A stretch of 6,002 nucleotides of DNA from an uncultured Chloroflexota bacterium (GTDB taxonomy: Bacteria > Chloroflexota > Limnocylindria > Limnocylindrales > CSP1-4), in contig CAIXZV010000574.1 in NCBI GenBank assembly GCA_903924005.1, positions 1-6,002 on the forward strand. The letters run 5' to 3'. The notes below the pieces were generated by a model, which saw only the letters and a program-made list of their open reading frames with translations, was not told the origin of the DNA and searched no databases. The position numbers and the translations under genes were made by a program. Of the stretch, positions 1-4,704 are shown one piece after another (position 1 is the stretch's first letter; every line of letters begins with the position of its first letter).

Positions 1-486
1 ATGGTTGGGCGGGTGGACGACTGGATGAGCGTCCTCGTTGGACGAGACGACATCGCGTTGCACCCAGCTGCTGTCAGCTGGTCTGGTGTTGCGGTGTTCA
101 AGCGCGCTTACAACATCTACAAGGAGCGCGGCTACCGCACGCGGCTGATTTCGGCGGCGTACCGCCACCGGCTCCACTGGACGGAGTTTGTCGGCGGCGA
201 CGTCATCCTCACGATGCCGTATTCCTGGCAGACCCGGTTCAACAAGAGCGGCATTGCCCCGGAGCTCCGCATCGACAGCCCGGTTGACCCGCAACTCATC
301 GACGACCTGATCCTGCGTGTTCCGGACTTTACCCGCGCCTATGAGCCCGACGGCATGGTGCCGGCCGAGTTTGAGTCGTTTGGGGCGTCCGCCAGAACGC
401 TGCGCTCGTTTGTCCAGTCCTACCACGATCTTGTGGGCGTGGTTCGGGACATCATGCTTCCCAATCCCGACGTACAACAGGCCTAG
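1..486 (+). CDS. transaldolase-family protein (5'-truncated by window edge)
   Basis: This is the C-terminal 161 residues of a transaldolase-family Schiff-base TIM barrel, enzymes that move a dihydroxyacetone unit between sugar phosphates in the cytoplasm. The first visible residues, VGRVDDWM, match the transaldolase signature usually written S-x-F-VGR-I/V-x-DW, which lies in the middle of the protein. The gene therefore starts upstream and the ATG at position 1 is probably internal. The Schiff-base lysine, which precedes this motif, is outside the window. A further barrel segment follows: KRAYNIYKERGYRTRLISAA, then a stretch including GGDVILTMPYSWQ. The frame ends at TAG 484-486. It resembles the transaldolase-like proteins sometimes found beside inositol or sugar-alcohol genes, and it lies 146 bp upstream of the IolA-like gene on the same strand. 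Family assignment is firm; the substrate is unknown and a fructose-6-phosphate aldolase-like role is possible. Confidence 0.85.
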   Translation: MVGRVDDWMSVLVGRDDIALHPAAVSWSGVAVFKRAYNIYKERGYRTRLISAAYRHRLHWTEFVGGDVILTMPYSWQTRFNKSGIAPELRIDSPVDPQLIDDLILRVPDFTRAYEPDGMVPAEFESFGASARTLRSFVQSYHDLVGVVRDIMLPNPDVQQA

Positions 487-497
487 GCAGGGCCAGA

Positions 498-532
498 TTC
501 CCGGGAAACGCACGACTCCCGTACTGCCGGGA
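498..532 (+). other. palindrome and short hairpin after the transaldolase gene
   Basis: A perfect 10-bp palindrome TTCCCGGGAA (498-507) is followed by an inverted repeat TCCCG (517-521) / CGGGA (528-532) with a 6-nt loop. It begins 11 bp after the transaldolase stop. It could act as a weak terminator or a protein-binding site. There is no T-run after the hairpin, so an intrinsic terminator is not supported, and chance is a real possibility at this GC content. Confidence 0.25.
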
Positions 533-534
533 CA

Positions 535-560
535 TTGACGCGCCCGGCTATCGTTAGCAT
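535..560 (+). promoter_or_regulatory. weak candidate promoter upstream of the IolA-like gene
   Basis: TTGACG (535-540) matches five of six bases of the sigma-70 -35 box. The best -10-like hexamer downstream is TAGCAT (555-560), but the spacer is only 14 bp, shorter than the usual 16-18. The 146-bp gap before the next gene leaves room for a separate promoter. The evidence is a single good hexamer, so this is tentative. Confidence 0.22.
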
Positions 561-586
561 CAAGAACACCCAGCAGCCAATCCATC

Positions 587-607
587 CCGGTCTGGTGTAC
601 GGACCGG
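587..607 (+). promoter_or_regulatory. inverted repeat in leader of the IolA-like gene (possible operator or hairpin)
   Basis: CCGGTC (587-592) and GACCGG (602-607) form a perfect 6-bp inverted repeat around a 9-bp centre. It sits 11 bp before the ribosome binding site at 619-624. Its size suits a dimeric regulator site, such as the LacI- or GntR-type repressors common at inositol loci, or a leader hairpin. No regulator gene is visible in the window, so the role is inference. Confidence 0.3.
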
Positions 608-618
608 CGACGCAGTCT

Positions 619-624
619 AGGAGG
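619..624 (+). promoter_or_regulatory. Shine-Dalgarno deciding the GTG start at 633
   Basis: A perfect AGGAGG lies 8 bases before GTG 633. It favours this start over the in-frame ATG ten codons later. Confidence 0.85.
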
Positions 625-632
625 CAACCCGC

Positions 633-2147
633 GTGGCCATCGAAGCCCCGACACTCCCGATCATGAGTCACTGGATCGGCGGCAAGGCCGTCGCTGTCCC
701 GCTTGACGCCACGGGTCCCATCTACAACCCGGCCACCGGCCAGGTGATTGCCCGCGTGCCGCGCGGCGGCGTTGACGAGATCAACACCGCGGTCGAGTCT
801 GCCAAGGCCGCCTTTCCGGCCTGGCGAGACATGCCGCTCATCGCGCGCAGCAACATCTTCTTCGCGTTCCGCGCGCTGATGTTTGAGCACGCTGACGATC
901 TGGCCCGCCTGATCACCCGCGACCACGGCAAGACCTTCCCGGATGCCAAGGCAGAGGTCCTCCGCGGCATTGAGACGATCGACTTCGCCTGCGGGCTGCC
1001 GGTCCACCTGTCGGGCATCATGACCCCCAACGTCTCCACCAAGGTGGACACGTTCACGCTGCGCGCGCCGCTGGGCGTTGTGGCGGCCATTACGCCGTTC
1101 AACTTCCCGGTGATGGTCCCGCTGTGGATCTACCCCATCGCGCTGATGGCCGGCAACACCGTCATTCTCAAGCCGTCCTCCCACACGCCGGGCGCCACGC
1201 AGCTCCAGGCTGAGCTGTGGTCGAAGGCCGGCGGCCCCGCGGGCACCTTGAACGTGGTGTACGGCGGCAAGGAGGCGGTTGCCGCGATCGTCGAGCACAA
1301 GGACATCAAGGCGATCCAGTTTGTCGGCTCCACCAAGGTTGGCCGCTACGTCTACGAGGAAGGCACCAAGCGCGGCAAGCGCGTTGGGTCCTTCACCTCG
1401 GCGAAGAACGCGATGCTGATCCTGCCGGATGCGGACATGGATCTCGTTGCTGACTCGGCGGTTGCGGCGGGCTTCGGCTCCGCCGGCGAGCGCTGCATGG
1501 CACAGACGCTGATGGTTGCCGTGGGCAACACCGGTGAGAGGCTGCGCCCCAAGATCCTTGAGCGAATCGCCAAGCTCAAGATCGCCAACGGCATGGAGCC
1601 GGGTGCCGATATGGGCCCCATCTACTCCAAGGAGCACCGCGAGTCCATCATCAAGTGGATCGGCGTCGGCGAAGACGAGGGTGCCGAGCTGGTGGTTGAC
1701 GGGCGCAAGTTCACCAACCCGGACGCTCCAGAGGGCTTCTTCCTGGGCGTCAGCATGTTTGACAACGTCACCCCGGACATGAAGATCTTCAAGGAGGAGA
1801 TCTTCGGCCCGGTCTTCGGCATCGTGCACGCGGCAACGTTTGACGAGGGCCTCGCCCTCATCAACAGCCACAAGTACGCCAACGGGACCGCCGTGTTCAC
1901 CACGGACGGCGGCGCGGCCCGCCGGTTCAAGCTTGAGGTTGAGGTCCCGATGATCGGCGTGAACGTGCCGATCCCGGTGCCCGCGGGCTTCATGAGCTTC
2001 TCCGGCGCCAAGGAGTCCGCAATGGGCGACCTGGCGATGCGCGGTGAGGACGGCGTGCGCTTCTTCACCCAGCAGAAGATGGTCACCGAGCGCTGGCCGG
2101 AGCCCGGCAAGCAGGGGCCGCTGAGCCTCGTCTTCCCCGGCAACTAA
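633..2147 (+). CDS. iolA: CoA-acylating (methyl)malonate-semialdehyde dehydrogenase, MmsA/IolA type
   Basis: This 504-residue aldehyde dehydrogenase, about the usual family length, should oxidise malonate or methylmalonate semialdehyde with NAD+ and CoA, releasing CO2 and giving acetyl-CoA or propionyl-CoA. That is the last step of myo-inositol breakdown and also part of valine breakdown. Visible hallmarks are SHWIGGK near the N-terminus, the oxyanion asparagine in ITPFNFP (N157), the cofactor lysine in LKPSSHTPG (K180), FVGSTKVG (230-237), the catalytic cysteine in GSAGERCMAQ (C288) and EIFGPV (E389, F391). Arginines R111 and R287 sit where MSDH enzymes are reported to hold the substrate carboxylate. 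The PFNFPVMVPLW stretch and GVNVPIPVP near the C-terminus are typical of this branch of the family. Oddly, the usual LGGAKNH is FTSAKNA here (254-260), and the C-terminal Trp and His of the family are alanines. The neighbouring IolG-like gene favours a role in inositol catabolism (iolA) over valine catabolism (mmsA). Confidence 0.88.
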   Translation: MAIEAPTLPIMSHWIGGKAVAVPLDATGPIYNPATGQVIARVPRGGVDEINTAVESAKAAFPAWRDMPLIARSNIFFAFRALMFEHADDLARLITRDHGKTFPDAKAEVLRGIETIDFACGLPVHLSGIMTPNVSTKVDTFTLRAPLGVVAAITPFNFPVMVPLWIYPIALMAGNTVILKPSSHTPGATQLQAELWSKAGGPAGTLNVVYGGKEAVAAIVEHKDIKAIQFVGSTKVGRYVYEEGTKRGKRVGSFTSAKNAMLILPDADMDLVADSAVAAGFGSAGERCMAQTLMVAVGNTGERLRPKILERIAKLKIANGMEPGADMGPIYSKEHRESIIKWIGVGEDEGAELVVDGRKFTNPDAPEGFFLGVSMFDNVTPDMKIFKEEIFGPVFGIVHAATFDEGLALINSHKYANGTAVFTTDGGAARRFKLEVEVPMIGVNVPIPVPAGFMSFSGAKESAMGDLAMRGEDGVRFFTQQKMVTERWPEPGKQGPLSLVFPGN

Positions 2148-2163
2148 GCCGGCGCCCGGACCT

Positions 2164-2174
2164 TGACCAGGTCA
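2164..2174. promoter_or_regulatory. short palindrome TGACCAGGTCA (possible operator)
   Basis: TGACC and GGTCA form an inverted repeat around one central base, 16 bp after the IolA-like stop. It is short enough to occur by chance. It is listed because it lies just before the terminator-like hairpin in the leader of the next gene. Confidence 0.18.
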
Positions 2175-2180
2175 TAGCGC

Positions 2181-2225
2181 AGGGAGCCGGTTCTGGGCCG
2201 TTGGGTCTGGACCGGCTCTTTGCTT
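2181..2225 (+). terminator. terminator-like hairpin between the IolA- and IolG-like genes
   Basis: GAGCCGGT (2184-2191) pairs perfectly with ACCGGCTC (2211-2218). A-T and G-T pairs extend the stem outward to 2181 and 2221, and the loop is about 19 nt. The right arm runs into the pyrimidine- and T-rich stretch TCTTTGCTT. This is the closest thing to an intrinsic terminator in the window, although the loop is long and the T-run is broken by G and C. It lies 33 bp past the IolA-like stop and 47 bp before the IolG-like start. It could terminate or attenuate transcription and so lower expression of the downstream gene. Confidence 0.5.
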
Positions 2226-2260
2226 GTCAGCCAGTGCCAGCGTTCCACAACGTGCCCAGC

Positions 2261-2266
2261 AGGAGG
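2261..2266 (+). promoter_or_regulatory. Shine-Dalgarno deciding the ATG start at 2273
   Basis: AGGAGG lies 6 bases before ATG 2273, immediately ahead of the Rossmann strand MKIALIGAG. An in-frame ATG at 2201 lies in the loop of the terminator-like hairpin and has no comparable site, so it is not the start. Confidence 0.88.
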
Positions 2267-2272
2267 TCTCCA

Positions 2273-3271
2273 ATGAAGATCGCGCTTATCGGGGCAGGCC
2301 GGATTGGCCAGCTTCACGGGCGACTTGTCGCCGCTCAGCCGGGTGTGGACGAGGTCATCGTCTACGACGTCGTCACCGCCAACGCGGAGGCCACAGCTGC
2401 TGCGGTTCACGGCCGTGTGGCACCCTCGGTGGACGCTGCCCTGGCTGCCGCGGACGCCGTGATTGTTGCCGCGTCCACGCCAATGCACGCCACCCTTGTC
2501 TCGCAGGCGATCGAGGCCGGCAAGCCCGTCTTTGTTGAGAAGCCGCTGGCCTTTGACCTGCCCGAGACCGTTGCGCTGGTGGCCCAAGCCGAGAAGGCAA
2601 ACGCCATTGTCCAGGTGGGCTTCCAGCGCCGGTTCGACCCGGCGTATGTGGAGGCCAAGCGCCTGCTGGACACGGGCGAACTGGGCACGCTCTACATGGT
2701 CCGGCTCATCGCCCACGACCACACGCCCCCGCCTGACGCGTATATCCCCGTGTCCGGCGGCCTCTTCCGGGACTCGTCCATCCACGACTTTGACGCGCTC
2801 CGCTGGCTCACCGGCTCCGAGATTGTCGAGGTCTACGCCACAGGCGCGGTCCGGAACTTCCCGGTCTTCGCCCAGTACGACGACGTGGACACGGGCGCCT
2901 GCATCTTCACGCTGGCAAACGGCGTGATCGGGTCGCATGCCCAGACGCGGCACAACCCGCTGGGCTACGACGTGCGGATGGAGGTCATCGGCTCCAAGGA
3001 CGTGGTGTGCGTGGGTCTGGATTCGCAGACGCCCATGCGCTCGCTGGAGAAGCGCGCGCCGGTCATGGCCAGCCCGGCCTGGGACTCGTTCCTGGACCGG
3101 TTTGAAGAGGCGTACCGTCTGGAGCTCCTCACCTTCCTGCGGGTTGCCCGCGGCGAGATCCCCAGCCCCTGCACGGCGCGTGACGCGATGCAGGCGATGC
3201 GGGTGGCGATCGCCTCAACCATCTCGCGCAAGGAGCACCGGCCGGTCCGGCTCGACGAGCTGCCCGAGTAG
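2273..3271 (+). CDS. iolG: inositol 2-dehydrogenase (Gfo/Idh/MocA family)
   Basis: This 332-residue protein has the usual length of IolG, the NAD-dependent enzyme that oxidises myo-inositol to 2-keto-myo-inositol (scyllo-inosose), the first step of the pathway. The N-terminal Rossmann domain opens with MKIALIGAGRIG, so the GxGxxG loop is G7-G9-G12. The family EKP motif is E89-K90-P91. The C-terminal domain holds GGLFRDSSIHDFDALRWL, giving D167 and H171. Together K90, D167 and H171 match the Lys/Asp/His catalytic set described for Bacillus IolG. The later motif NPLGYDVRMEVIGS is also typical of inositol dehydrogenases. The gene follows the IolA-like gene on the same strand with 125 bp between, which includes a terminator-like hairpin. 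Related enzymes act on D-chiro-inositol, scyllo-inositol or glucose, so the exact substrate is inferred from family and neighbours. Confidence 0.85.
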   Translation: MKIALIGAGRIGQLHGRLVAAQPGVDEVIVYDVVTANAEATAAAVHGRVAPSVDAALAAADAVIVAASTPMHATLVSQAIEAGKPVFVEKPLAFDLPETVALVAQAEKANAIVQVGFQRRFDPAYVEAKRLLDTGELGTLYMVRLIAHDHTPPPDAYIPVSGGLFRDSSIHDFDALRWLTGSEIVEVYATGAVRNFPVFAQYDDVDTGACIFTLANGVIGSHAQTRHNPLGYDVRMEVIGSKDVVCVGLDSQTPMRSLEKRAPVMASPAWDSFLDRFEEAYRLELLTFLRVARGEIPSPCTARDAMQAMRVAIASTISRKEHRPVRLDELPE

Positions 3272-3297
3272 GGGAGCGGCCCCGGCCGGGCCCCTGG

Positions 3298-3340
3298 CCC
3301 CCGGCCCCCGGCCGCACCCCCGGCCGCACCCCCGGCCCCC
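3298..3340. repeat. C-rich tandem repeat (minus strand G-rich, G-quadruplex potential)
   Basis: Five runs of exactly five C lie at 3298-3302, 3305-3309, 3317-3321, 3329-3333 and 3336-3340. The 12-bp unit CCCCCGGCCGCA is present in two perfect adjacent copies (3305-3316 and 3317-3328), followed by a partial third. Spacers between runs are 2, 7, 7 and 2 bp. The minus strand therefore meets the common G3+N1-7 pattern for a G-quadruplex. The function is unknown; stopping or pausing polymerase between convergent genes is one possibility. Confidence 0.8.
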
Positions 3341-3350
3341 GCTGTCGCCC

Positions 3351-3374
3351 TCCTGAGTTGCCCCTGACTCAGGA
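3351..3374. terminator. candidate hairpin between convergent genes
   Basis: TCCTGAGT (3351-3358) and ACTCAGGA (3367-3374) form a perfect 8-bp stem with an 8-nt loop. The position between two converging genes suits a bidirectional terminator. Neither strand shows a T-run after the stem, so a standard intrinsic terminator is not established. Confidence 0.35.
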
Positions 3375-3457
3375 CGCGGTTGTGCATGCGCGAGTCGCGG
3401 GCCGAAGTCGAGTTTCGAGGTTCGAGGGCCGCAGGCGGCTGACCGCCGTGAGTCAGG
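3363..3457. repeat. 9-bp inverted repeat spanning the convergent spacer
   Basis: CCTGACTCA (3363-3371) recurs inverted as TGAGTCAGG (3449-3457), 77 bp away. The left copy overlaps the right arm of the 3351-3374 hairpin, so the two structures exclude each other. A smaller hairpin, GGCGG (3434-3438) / CCGCC (3443-3447) with a 4-nt loop, lies just inside the right copy. Confidence 0.5.
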
Positions 3458-3505
3458 CGTGAATTTGGGCTGCCCGTCGACGGCCGGGAGGGGACGGTGC
3501 GGGCA

Positions 3506-4627
3506 TCAGCCCTCGGCGGCGATGATCTCCGCAATCGTGACGCGCCGGCCCTCAGCCGACGACAGCGCTGCCGCATCGATGATCCGCTGCACGGCCAGGC
3601 CATCGGCAAAGTCCGGCGAGGCAGGCGTCCCCGCAGCAACTGCCGAGACAAACGCCCGTGACTGGAAGTCGCCCAGGCGGAAGACGTCCTTGTACGTGTC
3701 GTGGACCACGTCGCGACGCGCTTCGCCCCAAATGTGGTCAGGAATCGGCAGCTCGTGCATGCCCTCGTCGCCAGGCTGGGAGCCGTCCACGCGCTGGACG
3801 CGGTCCCAGTCGTTGAGATGGTGCAGGGTGCCCGCGGAGCCGTGGAGCTCCATCTGGTGACGCTGGCCAAACGCTGAGGGCTCGTGCGCCACGGCAGAGA
3901 CGTGGATGTTGCCCGTGGCGCCGTTCTCAAACTCCAGCAGGATGATCGCGGAGTCCTCGGTCTGTGTGTAGGGCGCGCCGTCCGGCCGGGGCTCTCGCGG
4001 CACGTTGTGGCCAAACACGGCGGTCACCGCGCGCACCTCGCCAAAGAACCAGCGGGCTAGGTACGCAAAGTGCGAGCCCAGATCGCCGGCTACGCCTGAG
4101 CCCGCCTCGTCAAGGTCAAACCGCCACATGTACTTGCCGTCTCGGGCGTACCAGGCGAAGTAGCGGAAGTTGAGGTGATAGGGCTGACCGATGTAGCCCT
4201 GGTCCACCAGCTCGCGCATCCACCGCAGACCCGGCATGTGGCGGTAGGTGAACGGCACCATCGTGATGAGGCCTTTGGCCCGGGCCGCCTCGGCAACGCG
4301 CCGCGCCTCGGCGGAGGTCAGCCCCAGCGGCTTCTCGCAGAGCACGTGGAGCCCACGCTCGATGGCGGCCAGCGCCACCGGGACATGCGTCTTGTTGGTG
4401 GTGAGGACGATCACGGCGTCAAGCGGCTCTGCGTCCAGCATCGCCTCAAGCGTGTCGTACGCGTTTGGGATGTTCCACTTGGCCGCGAACTCACGCGTGT
4501 GGTCCGGGCGCGATCCGCCCACGATGGCGCGCACATCCGCGAGGGGGTGTCGTGACAGCGGCGGCAGGTACATGGCATCGGCCCACCAACTGGTGCCCAC
4601 GATGCCGATCCTGACCTTGTCTGCCAC
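3506..4627 (-). CDS. Gfo/Idh/MocA-family oxidoreductase (sugar or cyclitol dehydrogenase)
   Basis: This 373-residue NAD(P)-dependent sugar or cyclitol dehydrogenase starts at GTG 4627-4625, preceded by a strong GAGGAGG (4639-4633). The Rossmann strand VRIGIVGTSWWADAMY keeps the first glycines (G8, G11), but the third glycine position of GxGxxG is replaced by bulky residues. The EKP motif is at 98-100 (HVLCEKPLGL). GVAGDLGSHFAYLARW supplies D182 and H186, so K99/D182/H186 form the usual catalytic set. The C-terminal domain includes NGATGNIHVSAVAH and the family motif MELHGSAGTL. It is the last gene of the minus-strand group, 69 bp after the IolE-like gene, and ends at TGA facing the IolG-like gene. 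A second inositol dehydrogenase acting on another isomer, or an oxidase of sugar or glycoside hydroxyls, are both plausible. The sequence does not fix the substrate. Confidence 0.85.
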   Translation of the reverse strand: MADKVRIGIVGTSWWADAMYLPPLSRHPLADVRAIVGGSRPDHTREFAAKWNIPNAYDTLEAMLDAEPLDAVIVLTTNKTHVPVALAAIERGLHVLCEKPLGLTSAEARRVAEAARAKGLITMVPFTYRHMPGLRWMRELVDQGYIGQPYHLNFRYFAWYARDGKYMWRFDLDEAGSGVAGDLGSHFAYLARWFFGEVRAVTAVFGHNVPREPRPDGAPYTQTEDSAIILLEFENGATGNIHVSAVAHEPSAFGQRHQMELHGSAGTLHHLNDWDRVQRVDGSQPGDEGMHELPIPDHIWGEARRDVVHDTYKDVFRLGDFQSRAFVSAVAAGTPASPDFADGLAVQRIIDAAALSSAEGRRVTIAEIIAAEG

Positions 4628-4632
4628 GGAAC

Positions 4633-4639
4633 CCTCCTC
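4633..4639 (-). promoter_or_regulatory. Shine-Dalgarno deciding the GTG start at 4627
   Basis: The minus strand reads GAGGAGG here, 5 bases before the GTG start. This supports GTG rather than a downstream ATG as the start of the oxidoreductase. Confidence 0.8.
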
Positions 4640-4652
4640 GCCCTTGTGTGGT

Positions 4653-4672
4653 GGGCCGCGCTGTCGCGGCCC
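4653..4672 (-). other. strong intercistronic hairpin
   Basis: GGGCCGCG (4653-4660) and CGCGGCCC (4665-4672) form a perfect 8-bp, all-GC stem with the 4-nt loop CTGT. It lies between two co-directional minus-strand genes, 13 bp before the ribosome binding site of the downstream one. A second copy of CGCGGCCC (4677-4684) could replace the first in pairing with the same arm. There is no T-run, so RNA stabilisation, 3'-end protection or partial termination are more likely than full intrinsic termination. Confidence 0.55.
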
Positions 4673-4704
4673 TAGACGCGGCCCAAAGCGCCAGCCCTAG
4701 ACGC
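4669..4704. repeat. 11-bp direct repeat around the IolE-like stop codon
   Basis: GCCCTAGACGC occurs at 4669-4679 and again at 4694-4704, 25 bp apart. The right copy contains the stop codon of the IolE-like gene (minus-strand TAG, 4699-4697). It looks like a short local duplication of the gene end; chance is possible at this GC content. Confidence 0.6.

Larger units (their letters stand above)
3272..3505. other. intergenic spacer between convergent genes
   Basis: These 234 bp separate the 3' ends of the IolG-like gene and the minus-strand oxidoreductase. I see no convincing gene or promoter in them. They hold a palindrome CCCGGCCGGG (3281-3290), a 5-bp hairpin (GGGCC 3288-3292 / GGCCC 3296-3300), a C-rich tandem repeat, two sets of inverted repeats and a small tandem duplication of TTCGAGG (3414-3427). 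A transcription-ending role for both strands is expected from the arrangement, but no T-run follows any hairpin. Confidence 0.6.

Noticed and set aside
483..1871. 462-codon open frame on the minus strand opposite the IolA-like gene
   Set aside because: It lies antisense to a gene with full family motifs. Its translation is rich in Arg, Asp, Val and Gly with no recognisable domain, as expected for a GC-rich shadow frame.
2201..2272. 24-codon N-terminal extension of the IolG-like protein from ATG 2201
   Set aside because: That ATG lies in the loop of a terminator-like hairpin without a ribosome binding site, while ATG 2273 has a perfect AGGAGG and begins directly at the Rossmann strand.
2144..2953. 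269-codon minus-strand frame opposite the IolG-like gene
   Set aside because: Antisense shadow of a clear inositol dehydrogenase; no family motif in its translation and no reason to prefer it.
3298..3340. C-rich repeat as a CRISPR array or origin iteron
   Set aside because: Units are 12 bp with no unique spacers, and there is no replication or Cas gene nearby.
3414..3427. Tandem TTCGAGG TTCGAGG duplication
   Set aside because: Only two 7-bp copies; too short to be more than slippage or chance without recurrence elsewhere.
2965..4014. 349-codon minus-strand frame crossing the convergent spacer
   Set aside because: It overlaps two real genes in other frames and runs through the C-rich repeat. 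Its Ser/Arg/Thr-rich translation has no domain signature.
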